NCBI GenBank assembly: GCA_023439545.1
Contig: JAEXNT010000026.1
Coordinates: 16,457 to 80,456, forward strand
Source of the DNA: Bacillota bacterium
GTDB taxonomy: Bacteria > Bacillota > Clostridia > Acetivibrionales > DTU013
Direction of reading: 5' to 3'
DNA: 64,000 nt
A model generated the notes under the pieces. It saw only the letters and a list, made by a program, of their open reading frames with translations, was not told the DNA's origin and did no database searches. Shown here in pieces: positions 41,947-50,675 of the stretch; positions within the stretch are counted from its first letter, which is position 1, and each line of letters begins with the position of its first letter. A program made the translations under genes and the position numbers.

Positions 41947-42789
41947 ATGAGCTTTATCGATATCACTTTCAGGTATGTCATACCGGGATTGTCCGGCACG
42001 ATAACTTTATTGGCCTTTTTTTTGAATTACCACAAGAAAAAGAAACTGGAATACGTGCATACTTTCTCGTCACAAATACACATCATAAAAGATCACGATT
42101 TTAAATCAGCCGGGGATGACAAAATAATACTGCAGACCAGGCTGGTATTCTGGAATCCCGCCAGACAAATCATCAGCAGGGAGGATATTCCCAGGAGCAA
42201 TCCCATTACGATCTCCTGCGTAAAAGGGGCCGAGCTTTACAGCGTATCGCTCCTATCCGCCAGCAATGAGGGCAGCGGGGTCAGGGTCGTTAAAACCAGG
42301 CACAATGCTTATCAGATAAAATTCGATTATCTTGAAGCGGGAGACGGCTTCCTGATCGACGTCCTTTCGTCGGGAGCATCCCATAATGATCTGCTTATAA
42401 AGGGGTCCATCAGGGGCTCAGGCAAAAAAGCTATCAAGTACTGTTCGGTACTGGAGAGAGAAAGGTATTTGAGTGTCAGGGAACTGTTGAATAACAGAAG
42501 CATTTTTTTCATAATAACTTTTATTCTTACGATAATAGTACTGATCGGCACATTTATCCCTATCGACGTCACGTTCCATCTCGGAGGTATATCGAAATCG
42601 GCCAGGTGGATACATATACCGAGTGAGCTCAAGCCAATGTCGCTAGGCTTCATAATTGGCCTGTGGATCTTTTTGCTGCTCACGACCAAAGCCGGCGTCA
42701 GCATCCGCAAGAGGATACCGAAGGAGCTGCTGAAATACGGGAGCATCAACAACAAACAGATGGAAACAAGGCGGGATCAGCATTTTTGA
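41947..42789 (+). CDS. Uncharacterised membrane protein
   Basis: I do not recognise this 280-residue protein. It has a hydrophobic N-terminal segment (about 10-30) followed by basic KKKKLE, a soluble mixed alpha/beta domain (about 35-180), and two membrane segments near the C-terminus (about 183-205 and 232-252), ending in a basic tail. The soluble domain contains QTRLVFWNPARQIISREDI and KGSIRGSG, suggesting a beta-rich fold. ATG 41947 follows GGAGTGG at 41934-41940; the TTG at 41932 overlaps that site. Neighbours give no clue: a c-di-GMP enzyme on one side and a MATE pump on the other. Confidence 0.65.
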   Translation: MSFIDITFRYVIPGLSGTITLLAFFLNYHKKKKLEYVHTFSSQIHIIKDHDFKSAGDDKIILQTRLVFWNPARQIISREDIPRSNPITISCVKGAELYSVSLLSASNEGSGVRVVKTRHNAYQIKFDYLEAGDGFLIDVLSSGASHNDLLIKGSIRGSGKKAIKYCSVLERERYLSVRELLNNRSIFFIITFILTIIVLIGTFIPIDVTFHLGGISKSARWIHIPSELKPMSLGFIIGLWIFLLLTTKAGVSIRKRIPKELLKYGSINNKQMETRRDQHF

Positions 42790-42807
42790 CGCAGGCTGCC
42801 GCTTTTT

Positions 42808-44184
42808 CTATTGCGCTTCGTTCAGAGGCATAACGCATTGCCGTTCTTCCTTGCCTATTCTTCGGAATTCATATAAGATACAGACCAGCGTAATGATAAA
42901 TGAACTGAAATCAGAGATCGGGCCTGCTATCAGTACCCCTTCCATTTTGAAAAAGCGCGGCAGGATCAGAAGCAGCGGGATCAGTATCAGCACCTGTCTG
43001 GAAAGGCTCAGAAACATGGCATATCCCGGCTTCCCGACGGCCTGGAAATAGTTCGAGCCGGCAATCTGGAAGCCTACGAATACAAAGCATACCAGGTATG
43101 TCAGTATTGCATGCGTACCGACTGCTATAAGCTTTTCGTCGCTGCTGTTGAAAATGGCGATCAATTGACCGGGTATCAGTCTGGTTAGTATGAATCCCGA
43201 AGTTGAGACCACCGTCGCTGCTATCATGGCACGCATAAACGTCTTCTTTACCCTGTCGAAATGATGTGCGCCGTAATTATATCCTATAATAGGCTGAGAT
43301 CCCTGATTGATACCGAAAATTGGCATAACGATCAAGGTTGTTATGCTGTTCACTATACCTAAAGCAGAAATGGCGATATCACCGCCGTAAAGCAAAAGAG
43401 AATTGTTCATAACGGCAGCTTGTATACACATTGCTGCTTGTACGAAGAACAAAGGCAGTCCGAGCATCACGATCTGTTTGATGATGGCCGGCTCGAGCCT
43501 GAGATTTTTCAGTCTGATGCGCAACAGGCCGTTACCCGTGACAAAGTGTATGAAGATCCAAATAGCTGAAACAGCCTGCGAACATACCGTGGCTAATGCG
43601 GCTCCCGTCATTCCCCAGTTGAATACGAATATGAAAACAGGAGCCAGCACGATATTGAGAGCTGAGCCTATAAGCATCGTCATCATGGCAATAACCGGTT
43701 TTCCTTCAGCGCGCATCATATTGTTCATTCCGAAGCTATAGCTTTGGAATACCGTGCCCAGCAGTATAACCGACATGTATTCCTTGGCGTAGGGCAGAAC
43801 GTCGCTACTGGCGCCGAAGACGCGCAGCATGGGTTCTAGAAAGATCAATCCGAATGCAGTAAATAAAACGGTGACTATTGCAAGCAAGGTGAAAGCGTTT
43901 CCTGAAATTTTCTGAGCAGTGGCTTTGTCACCCTGACCGAGTTTTATTGAAATGCTTGACGTGGCACCCATACCGATCAAGCCTGCCAATGCCATCTGAA
44001 TGGTCATTACCGGAAAAGCTATAGTCACAGCTGCGATTCCCAGAGCGCCCGCGCTGTGACCTATGAATGCCCTGTCTATTACGTTGTAGCAAGCGCTTAC
44101 CAGCATGCCGACGATCGCCGGGATCGAAAATTCAAGAAGCAGCTTGCCTATATGTTCCGTACCAAGTCTATCTGTGTTGTCCAT
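42808..44184 (-). CDS. MATE family efflux transporter (MepA-like)
   Basis: A 458-residue inner-membrane exporter with twelve predicted segments, exchanging sodium or protons for cationic drugs. Family features are PAIVGMLVSACYNVIDRAFIG near the N-terminus, the repeat symmetry with PLFFVQAAMCIQAAVMNN in the second half, and GINQGSQPIIGYNYGA. A MarR regulator lies immediately upstream on the same strand (39 nt), the same pairing as mepR-mepA of Staphylococcus, so drug-inducible expression is likely. Confidence 0.9.
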   Translation of the reverse strand: MDNTDRLGTEHIGKLLLEFSIPAIVGMLVSACYNVIDRAFIGHSAGALGIAAVTIAFPVMTIQMALAGLIGMGATSSISIKLGQGDKATAQKISGNAFTLLAIVTVLFTAFGLIFLEPMLRVFGASSDVLPYAKEYMSVILLGTVFQSYSFGMNNMMRAEGKPVIAMMTMLIGSALNIVLAPVFIFVFNWGMTGAALATVCSQAVSAIWIFIHFVTGNGLLRIRLKNLRLEPAIIKQIVMLGLPLFFVQAAMCIQAAVMNNSLLLYGGDIAISALGIVNSITTLIVMPIFGINQGSQPIIGYNYGAHHFDRVKKTFMRAMIAATVVSTSGFILTRLIPGQLIAIFNSSDEKLIAVGTHAILTYLVCFVFVGFQIAGSNYFQAVGKPGYAMFLSLSRQVLILIPLLLILPRFFKMEGVLIAGPISDFSSFIITLVCILYEFRRIGKEERQCVMPLNEAQ

Positions 44185-44223
44185 TTTTTATCCAACCTTG
44201 TCAAAGTATAATTAGTTAATTGT

Positions 44224-44670
44224 TCATTCCTTATTAAGATTTTCTACCATCCGTTCGAGATAATGCAGCAAAAGCCCACATTCCTGATCGCTGAAGCCTG
44301 CCAGCGCCCGGGACCGGGTTTCTGTAAACGTTTGATCCATTATGCTTATCAAGCTCCGTGCCTTATCCGTCAATAAAATAGTTTGGGAGCGGCGATCTTT
44401 CGGGTTTGAATTCCGCTGCACAAGGCCCTGTTTTTCAAGACGATCAATCAGCCCGGTCATTGTCGGACGCTCACAATGCATGTCATCAGCAAGGGTTGCA
44501 GGGCACAGAGGAGTATTCTCGCCTTCCTTCTCGTTTTCATAAAGGCATTCGATCATGCGAAATTGCGCAAATGTCAGTCCTATTTCTGAAAGTCTGCTGT
44601 CTACTCTGCACTTTAGAAAATGCGCCGCTTTGTTAAGCAAGTAACAGGGATCGTTTTCCTTGACAATCAT
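44224..44670 (-). CDS. MarR family transcriptional regulator
   Basis: A 148-residue winged-helix repressor. The DNA-binding region spans about residues 45-105 (LADDMHCERPTMTGLIDRLEKQGLV followed by the wing NPKDRRSQTILLT). ATG 44670 was chosen because GGAGGTG lies just upstream; an earlier in-frame start at 44703 would include that site. A sigma-A promoter whose -10 lies inside a 22-bp palindrome is just upstream, so autorepression of the MarR/MATE operon is expected. Confidence 0.9.
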   Translation of the reverse strand: MIVKENDPCYLLNKAAHFLKCRVDSRLSEIGLTFAQFRMIECLYENEKEGENTPLCPATLADDMHCERPTMTGLIDRLEKQGLVQRNSNPKDRRSQTILLTDKARSLISIMDQTFTETRSRALAGFSDQECGLLLHYLERMVENLNKE

Positions 44671-44705
44671 TTTTTCACCTCCGAGGGTGGCGCGTTTTGA
44701 CACAA

Positions 44706-44741
44706 TATTGTTAGTATACTAACAATAAGCATGCTAAGCAA
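44706..44741 (-). promoter_or_regulatory. Promoter and overlapping palindromic operator of marR/MATE
   Basis: On the minus strand TTGCTT (44741-44736), 17 nt, TATACT (44718-44713). The -10 sits in the centre of a perfect 22-bp palindrome (44706-44727, half-site TATTGTTAGTA), a classic MarR-type operator, so a bound regulator would block polymerase. Confidence 0.8.
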
Positions 44742-44779
44742 GTGTTTTGTTATGTAATTTTAACTGGTCTGAATCAGAA

Positions 44780-44840
44780 AATAAGTCCTGGACCAAGTCC
44801 AGGACTTATTAAATAAGATGTCCCGGGTTAAGCCCGGGAC
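44780..44840 (-). terminator. Two hairpins ending the small acidic-protein gene
   Basis: A perfect 14-bp stem with 3-nt loop (44780-44793 with 44797-44810) and an 8-bp GC-rich stem (GTCCCGGG 44820-44827 with CCCGGGAC 44833-44840). The second overlaps the stop codon of the 56-residue ORF; the first is followed on the minus strand by TTTTC. Confidence 0.65.
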
Positions 44841-44998
44841 GTCCTGTCTGCTGTGTTATTTCGTTGTTCTTCATCCTGTCTGTATACCCAGGTATTATAG
44901 CGTATACCAAATTCCAAATCAGAGTATTCCATAGGCCTGAACCATCCAGGCTTTTCTTTGCATCTGTCGAGAAATTCCCGATAGGTCATTAACTGCAT
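44828..44998 (-). CDS. Small 56-residue acidic protein, unknown
   Basis: A 56-codon minus-strand ORF starting MQLMTYREFLDRCKEKPGWF, rich in charged and aromatic residues, with GGGAGG immediately upstream (2 nt to the first ATG, 11 nt to a second ATG at 44989, so either start is possible). It is not a family I recognise. Its stop overlaps a GC-rich hairpin and a second hairpin follows, giving a complete RBS-ORF-terminator unit. No other gene occupies 44742-45119. Confidence 0.55.
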   Translation of the reverse strand: MQLMTYREFLDRCKEKPGWFRPMEYSDLEFGIRYNTWVYRQDEEQRNNTADRTSRA

Positions 44999-45119
44999 AA
45001 CCTCCCATTTTCTTTTTTCATGTTTATCTTATGAAGTAAACAAAAAATAGGTGACATAATCTTGGGACACAGTTTACTCGGCGGTCATAACCCGGCTTTA
45101 CATATATTTTTTTGTGTGC

Positions 45120-46562
45120 TTAACTCACAGCTTCATCGCATATCGCCAGTTCGAACCAGAAATTGCTCCCCTGGCCGAGAATGCTTTTCACTCCGTAACC
45201 GGCATGGTGCTGGTCAAGAATGGTCCGGACTATCGAAAGGCCCAGGCCGGTGCCGATCGCCGCGCGTTTATGCTCTTTGTCGATCTTGTAATACCTGTCC
45301 CAGATTAGCGGCAGCTTATCCTGAGGGATTCCTTCGCCGGTGTCTGTCACATCGATCAGAACCTTGCCGTCTGAGCAGCTTTGCCGGACTGTTACCGATT
45401 TATCCTTTCCGGTATAGGTAATGGCGTTATTTACGAGGTTGTACACTACCTGCGATATCCTAAGTTCATCAGCGAATACGAAGACGTTTCCATCATATAT
45501 GAAGCGTATTGAATAACCATCCTGATCGGTGAGCTTTGCGTACCTTTTCAATATTTCCTTAATACTGCCCGTAAGGTCGAACCTGGCCGGGGCAAGCGGC
45601 TGTGTGCCGGACTGGAGCTTTGATATGTCAAGGACGTCGTTTACCAGCGAAGTGAGCCTCTTCGCCTCGTCAATGATGATCTGTATGTTTTCCTGCGTGT
45701 TTTCGCCGGGCAGGTCGCGCATGACTTCGGCATAACCCGTTATCATTGTCAACGGCGTCCTGAGGTCATGCGATATATTGGCTATCAATTCTCTCCGGAG
45801 GCCCTCATTCCTTGAAAGCTCCGTAGTAGCGTAATTCAAGGTATTCCCGAGTTCAGCTATCTCTCTGTATTCAAATTCATCGAATCTTACATTGTAATTG
45901 CCCTTAGCCAGCTCCCCGGCAGACGCGGTTATATTTATGATCGGCTTCGCCAGCTTCTTTGAGACAAGCAGTGCAAGAAGCAGAGCAAGGACAAGCATTA
46001 TGCCGGTTACGTACACGAGCTGCGTGCGGATAGTCTGTACTGTCTCATCCAGAGGGGCTATATTCCCGTTCAATATGATTATGGCTGCATTCGAGCCGTC
46101 TTCACGGGCTGCGAGCTTTGTATAAACGGCGATGTACATTTCCTGCCGCGGCCCGCCCTGTTTGCCGCGCATGCTATTGGCGCCGTAATCCCGGCTGCCG
46201 TCCAGCCAGTAAAGATATGAGCCTCCGTTTGCCTTTGACGTATCGATAAGGTTTGTCAAATTCAATGAGGACATCATCATACGCTTTATTGCAGGCATGA
46301 AATCCGACGAACTGAGTACGCTGCCGTTATCATCCGCAATAATAATGGATGAATTGCTTTTGACCGCATAGGCTGTTATAAAGGTTTCCAAATCGTCACT
46401 GTTTATGTTTTTAGCAATATCGGCAGCAGAAGCTTCTATCGAATGGATCTTTATGGCTTTGTAAAAGCTGTTCATAAAAACGACCTGAAAAAGCCACAGC
46501 AATACCAGCGCTGCAGCCGTAAACAAGGCAAGATAACTGAAAAGTCTCCACTTTATACTCAT
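45120..46562 (-). CDS. Two-component sensor histidine kinase
   Basis: A 480-residue membrane kinase with two segments (about 10-30 and 182-203) flanking an extracytoplasmic sensor domain, a HAMP linker (about 205-255), HisKA with NISHDLRTPL (His about 265) and HATPase with NLVNNAITYTG, DTGEGIP and GTGLGLSIV. Partner of the response regulator gene just upstream. ATG 46562 was chosen; an in-frame TTG at 46583 would overlap the regulator gene. The signal is unknown; position next to the MarR/MATE pair and a DUF2680 protein gives no firm link. Confidence 0.9.
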   Translation of the reverse strand: MSIKWRLFSYLALFTAAALVLLWLFQVVFMNSFYKAIKIHSIEASAADIAKNINSDDLETFITAYAVKSNSSIIIADDNGSVLSSSDFMPAIKRMMMSSLNLTNLIDTSKANGGSYLYWLDGSRDYGANSMRGKQGGPRQEMYIAVYTKLAAREDGSNAAIIILNGNIAPLDETVQTIRTQLVYVTGIMLVLALLLALLVSKKLAKPIINITASAGELAKGNYNVRFDEFEYREIAELGNTLNYATTELSRNEGLRRELIANISHDLRTPLTMITGYAEVMRDLPGENTQENIQIIIDEAKRLTSLVNDVLDISKLQSGTQPLAPARFDLTGSIKEILKRYAKLTDQDGYSIRFIYDGNVFVFADELRISQVVYNLVNNAITYTGKDKSVTVRQSCSDGKVLIDVTDTGEGIPQDKLPLIWDRYYKIDKEHKRAAIGTGLGLSIVRTILDQHHAGYGVKSILGQGSNFWFELAICDEAVS

Positions 46563-46566
46563 TCTC

Positions 46567-47247
46567 TCAATTTTCAGCTTCAAAGCGATATCCGACCCCT
46601 CTCAGCGTTACGATGAACCGCGAATATCCGGCAAGGTCCTGGCGTAAAAGCTTGATGTGGGTATCCAGTGTCCTTTCGTCACCATAATAATCATAATCCC
46701 ATACATTTGTTATTAGATTCTCCCTGGTAAGAGCCTTGCCCCTGTTTTTGACCATGTAGAAAAGCAGATCGAGCTCCTTTGGGGTCATTTCTGTCCGTTT
46801 TCCATCTATATAAACAAGCCTGGAAGCAAAGTCGACTGTTAGTCCTCCAAGTGAAACCGGTTTGTCTTCGATACCTCCGGAATTTCCCCTTGTACGTCTT
46901 AGTATCGCGTCTATCCTAAGCATCAATTCCCTCGGTGAAAACGGTTTTACGACATAATCATCTATCCCGAGCTCAAAGCCGTTGATCCGATCATATTCCT
47001 CACCCCTGGCCGAGAGCATCAGTATGGGTGTCTGCCTGGTCTTGCGTATTTCCCTGCAGGTGGAAAAGCCATCGAGTTCGGGCATCATTATATCGAGGAT
47101 TATTATGTCGAAATCCTGATCCCTGCAGAGCCTGACAGCTTCCATACCGTCAGATGCTTCCGTAACCTTGTGACCCTCGAAGTCGGCATATTTTTTTATA
47201 AGAGCCCTTATTTTTTCTTCGTCATCAACGATCAATATCCTGTACAA
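46567..47247 (-). CDS. OmpR/PhoB family response regulator
   Basis: A 226-residue DNA-binding response regulator. The receiver domain has acidic pocket DDEE (residues 8-11), phospho-acceptor Asp in IIILDIMMP (about 52) and Lys in KPFSP (about 102). The winged-helix domain (about 128-224) has the family recognition segment TRENLITNVWDYDYYGDERTLDTH. The TTG start lacks a strong site but gives the normal family N-terminus (YRILIVDDE). It is 4 nt upstream of the kinase, so co-transcribed. Confidence 0.93.
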   Translation of the reverse strand: MYRILIVDDEEKIRALIKKYADFEGHKVTEASDGMEAVRLCRDQDFDIIILDIMMPELDGFSTCREIRKTRQTPILMLSARGEEYDRINGFELGIDDYVVKPFSPRELMLRIDAILRRTRGNSGGIEDKPVSLGGLTVDFASRLVYIDGKRTEMTPKELDLLFYMVKNRGKALTRENLITNVWDYDYYGDERTLDTHIKLLRQDLAGYSRFIVTLRGVGYRFEAEN

Positions 47248-47340
47248 AATCTGACCTCGTTAAAGCTTGATTTTATTCCTGTACTTAATATTCTTGCAAA
47301 ATAATGTGACGGATTTGTGAAGAGAGTGTGACTTTTCATA

Positions 47341-47396
47341 GAAAACGCCATGTAACGCTGAAGTGCACTGGCGCCTTACGCTGACATGGCGTTTTC
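47341..47396 (-). terminator. Terminator after the DUF2680 gene
   Basis: A 13-bp perfect stem (47341-47353 with 47384-47396) with an inner structured loop separates the DUF2680 gene from the response regulator. The T-run on the minus strand is short (TTTTC). Confidence 0.6.
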
Positions 47397-47437
47397 GCAA
47401 CCGGTTAAGTTTACGTATTGTTTAAAACTGTTTCAGA

Positions 47438-48406
47438 CTAAAGCGCGGTCACCGAAGTTCCGGTCGATGCTGCCGAAGGTGTGCTGGAAATTGTGCCGCC
47501 GGTATTACTGTTCGTGCTGCCTTGGTCAAAACCGCGCATCCCGCGTCCCCTAAAGCCCATCATACCGCCTTTATCCATCATACCGCCTTTACCTGTCATT
47601 CCTCCGGTAAAGCCGTTATCGATCTGGGCTTGTGTCATTTCATCAATCCGGCTGCTTTCAGAGTCACCCTGAGCTTTTGTCAGTATTCCATAACTGACCA
47701 GTTTGTTAACCATCTCCTTTTTGAGAGCGGACAGATCCTTTACAAAAGCAGTCAGGTCGGTCTTCTGCTGGTCGGTTAGTGCAGTTGTCCTGTGTATACC
47801 TTTGCCGAAGAACATGAAACCGTCGAAGCCGCCCATAAATTCCTTCATACTTGCCGAGGCGCTGTTACTGTCGATATTTGAAGCCCTGGAATCGAGCATG
47901 GTGTTGAGCTTGGCGCTTTGGTCCGCTGTAATGAGTCCGTTTGCAACCGCTTTGGCAACATAACTCTTTTCGAGATCGATTATCTTTTTGGCAGTTGCTT
48001 TCAAATCGGCTTTCTGCTGGTCGGTGAGCTTGGAGGTGTCGATATTCAGACCTCCCATTCCCATCCCGGCCTCCTTCCCCAAGCCTCTGCCACCGATCAG
48101 GAAGCCTCCTGCATTCCCGTTCCTGAGGGCTTCGTCGATCCTGCTTTTTTCCGCGTCGCCCTGTGCCTGTGTTATCGCCCCGTTTTTAACCATCTGGTCT
48201 ATGAATTGCTTCCGGAGATCGGCCATCTTGGCCGCATAACTGTCAACATCGGCTTTCTGCTGATCGGTAAGCTTCGAAGCGTCTATAGCGAAAAATCCCC
48301 TGATACCTTTAGCTGTCGTAGTGTCCGATGTTGCGGCAAAAACTGAAAATGGAACCGTCAAGGCGGCTGTAACTGCAAGCGCTATGACTACGTTTTTCTT
48401 TTTCAT
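47438..48406 (-). CDS. Secreted DUF2680-repeat protein
   Basis: A 322-residue exported protein. A signal peptide (about 1-25, ending FAATS) precedes three copies of a helical DUF2680-like unit, each beginning LTDQQKADV, LTDQQKADL or LTDQQKTDL and containing a KNGAITQAQGD or YGILTKAQGD turn. A Gly/Met-rich tail with repeated GGMMDKGGMMG follows. Function is unknown. ATG 48406 was chosen over GTG 48415 because AAGGAGG lies 8 nt upstream. It is divergent from the PadR gene. Confidence 0.78.
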   Translation of the reverse strand: MKKKNVVIALAVTAALTVPFSVFAATSDTTTAKGIRGFFAIDASKLTDQQKADVDSYAAKMADLRKQFIDQMVKNGAITQAQGDAEKSRIDEALRNGNAGGFLIGGRGLGKEAGMGMGGLNIDTSKLTDQQKADLKATAKKIIDLEKSYVAKAVANGLITADQSAKLNTMLDSRASNIDSNSASASMKEFMGGFDGFMFFGKGIHRTTALTDQQKTDLTAFVKDLSALKKEMVNKLVSYGILTKAQGDSESSRIDEMTQAQIDNGFTGGMTGKGGMMDKGGMMGFRGRGMRGFDQGSTNSNTGGTISSTPSAASTGTSVTAL

Positions 48407-48525
48407 TGTTTTCACCTCCTTTCCAAGTACATTCTATCCAACCTTTTTGTACACACAGTGAAAGAAATGTGAAGGTTAAGTGAAAATAGTTTAATAAAAT
48501 ATGAACGTTTTCGTATCAAAAAAGC

Positions 48526-48574
48526 TTGACATTGTGTTCTATTGTGTGATATATATCAGTATGATATATATCAC
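48526..48574 (+). promoter_or_regulatory. Promoter and palindromic operator of the PadR/oxidoreductase operon
   Basis: TTGACA at 48526-48531 is followed 17 nt later by ATATAT (48549-48554) as a weak -10. Overlapping it is a perfect 13-bp inverted repeat (GTGATATATATCA and its complement) with a 3-nt spacer, 48546-48574. Such ATAT-rich palindromes are bound by PadR repressors at their own promoters. Confidence 0.75.
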
Positions 48575-48596
48575 AGTGATATGGGGGCATTGCCAT

Positions 48597-49166
48597 ATGG
48601 CCAAGGTTAATAAAACAAGATACGCTATTCTTGGAGTACTCAGTATGAAGCCGGGATCGGGATACGATATAAAGAAATTCTGCGATAAAGGGATCTCGTA
48701 TTTTTGGAACGAAAATTTCGGACACATCTATCCCGTGCTTAGGCAAATGGAAGAAGAAGAGGTAATAACAAAAAACGTGGAGCAGAACGAAGGAAAGCCG
48801 GCTAAAAATGTTTACTCCATAACGGACAAGGGACGGAAAGAGCTGACGGAATGGCTTATGCAGCCGACAGAGAACAGTCCGGTGCGTCTTGAACTGCTTC
48901 TGAAATTAACCTTTACCAGAAATATACCGGCAGCAAAGGTTATCGAAGAAATGGAGCAAATAAGGCGAAAGCATATTAACCGGCTGGAACAGATGGAAAA
49001 AATGGAGAAAGAATTCAATTCAGACATGAAAACGAGGGCGGACCGGGGCTACCCATACTGGCTGGCTACTCTCCGTTATGCTGTTTATGATGCGAGGTTC
49101 AGGATCCAATGGTGTGAAGAAACCATACAAAATATCAAAGAACACGAAAAATTGCTGAATAGTTAG
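48597..49166 (+). CDS. PadR family transcriptional regulator
   Basis: A 189-residue PadR regulator with N-terminal winged helix (about 1-85: YAILGVLSMKPGSGYDIKKF, FGHIYPVLRQMEEEE, wing KNVYSITDKGRKELTEWL) and a C-terminal coiled-coil dimerisation domain. ATG 48597 was chosen because GGGGGC lies 8 nt upstream and the earlier frame to 48501 covers the promoter and operator. The FAD oxidoreductase follows 19 nt after the stop and is the likely regulated gene. Confidence 0.9.
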   Translation: MAKVNKTRYAILGVLSMKPGSGYDIKKFCDKGISYFWNENFGHIYPVLRQMEEEEVITKNVEQNEGKPAKNVYSITDKGRKELTEWLMQPTENSPVRLELLLKLTFTRNIPAAKVIEEMEQIRRKHINRLEQMEKMEKEFNSDMKTRADRGYPYWLATLRYAVYDARFRIQWCEETIQNIKEHEKLLNS

Positions 49167-49185
49167 TTTGCGGGGGTAGTATAAA

Positions 49186-50601
49186 GTGAAGAAGAGAATT
49201 ATTATCATCGGAGCAGGTATCGCCGGGCTATCGGCGGGCTGCTATGGACAAATGAACGGATATGAGACGCGAATATGCGAAATGCATGATATCCCGGGCG
49301 GACTTTGTACTTCATGGGACAGAAAAGGATACCGGATAGACGGCTGCATGCACTTTCTCATGGGGATAAATCCCGAAAGTATGTTTCATAGCACCTGGAG
49401 CGAGATAGGAGCTTTTGAGGGGAAGGAATTTGTATATCATGATTACATAATGCAGATAGAAAACAGCGAAGGTAAAAAACTGACCATGTATTGTGATGCG
49501 GATAAGCTGGAAGCCCATCTTCTAGAGCTTTCGAGCCGGGATTCCGAAGTGATCGGGGAGCTGACGGCTGCCGTACGGAGATTTAAAGATATCCGCTCGG
49601 CTTCCGGAGATGAAAGCCTGTTAAAATACGATAAGGTTAAGATGGGTGATTTTGTACAACGGTTTAGGGATCCATTTCTCCGGGAAGCTTTCCTGGCTTT
49701 TTCGCCGAAGGAGTATACTGTTTTTGCCTTGATTTTTCAACTGGCGATATATAACAGCAGGGATGCCTGCTGGCCGATAGGCGGCTCTCTTGAGTTTGCC
49801 CGGGGAATCGAGCGCAGGTATCTGGAGCTTGGGGGCGAAATACTGTACAAATCCAAAGTAGAAGAGATACTTGTCTCAAATGATAGGGCTACTGGTATAA
49901 AGCTTTCGGATGGATCAATACATACCGCCGATTTTGTAGTTTCGGCCACGGACGGATATTCTACCATTTTTAGAATGCTGAAAGGGCAATTTGCGGATGA
50001 TGAAATAAAAGCGCTGTACGAAAGCGGGAAAGTATCCGGCACATCTGTTCAGGTATCTCTCGGCGTGGATTGCGACATGTCCCGCTATCCATACTGCTCC
50101 AATATCATACTGGAAAAGCCCGTACATATAGGCGGGGTGGATATTACCCGGTTATTGATGAAGCATTATTGCTTTGACAAGACTTTAAGCGCGCCCGGTA
50201 AATCTGTCGTCACAGCATTGATCAATACCGAATATGAGTATTGGGAGGAACTGTACAGGAACTATGGAAATTATGCCGTAGAAAAGAAAAGAATTCAAGA
50301 TTGGTTTGTAAGTCTTTTTGAAAGTAAATTTTCCGAAGCAAAAGGAAAAATCGAGGTGGCGGATGTAGCTACGCCAATGACGTATTTACGATATACGCAG
50401 GTATGGCGGGGAGCTTACTGCGGCTGGAAATCTCCGGCACAGAAGATACCCAATGTATTGCCGGGACTTTCGGGATTTTATATGGCAGGACAATGGACTC
50501 AGGCGACGGGCGGACTTCCGACAGCGGCTTTAACGGGAAAAGGAAGTATTATTCGTATATGCAGGGACGATGGAAAAGAATTCGGGAGCAGCGTTAGGTA
50601 A
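49186..50601 (+). CDS. FAD-dependent oxidoreductase, CrtI/phytoene-desaturase-like
   Basis: A 471-residue flavoprotein. The N-terminal Rossmann motif is IIIIGAGIAGLSAGCYG, followed by the adenine-binding Glu segment CEMHDIPGGLCTSW. The second FAD motif near the C-terminus includes GFYMAGQWTQATGGLPTAA. This matches the CrtI/retinol-saturase-like desaturase group, but no carotenoid gene is nearby, so the substrate is open. It is the second gene of a PadR-controlled pair and ends at a strong terminator. Confidence 0.85.
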   Translation: MKKRIIIIGAGIAGLSAGCYGQMNGYETRICEMHDIPGGLCTSWDRKGYRIDGCMHFLMGINPESMFHSTWSEIGAFEGKEFVYHDYIMQIENSEGKKLTMYCDADKLEAHLLELSSRDSEVIGELTAAVRRFKDIRSASGDESLLKYDKVKMGDFVQRFRDPFLREAFLAFSPKEYTVFALIFQLAIYNSRDACWPIGGSLEFARGIERRYLELGGEILYKSKVEEILVSNDRATGIKLSDGSIHTADFVVSATDGYSTIFRMLKGQFADDEIKALYESGKVSGTSVQVSLGVDCDMSRYPYCSNIILEKPVHIGGVDITRLLMKHYCFDKTLSAPGKSVVTALINTEYEYWEELYRNYGNYAVEKKRIQDWFVSLFESKFSEAKGKIEVADVATPMTYLRYTQVWRGAYCGWKSPAQKIPNVLPGLSGFYMAGQWTQATGGLPTAALTGKGSIIRICRDDGKEFGSSVR

Positions 50602-50621
50602 ATAAGAGCCGTAGATAAAGG

Positions 50622-50660
50622 AAAGAGTTGTCCGTTGATCCGGACAACTCTTTTTTCTTT
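50622..50660. terminator. Bidirectional terminator between the oxidoreductase and SLH genes
   Basis: A 13-bp perfect stem (50622-50634 with 50641-50653), 6-nt loop, followed by TTTTTTCTTTTT on the plus strand and by T-rich sequence on the minus strand. It lies between convergent genes. Confidence 0.9.
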
Positions 50661-50675
50661 TTAATTACTACCTTT

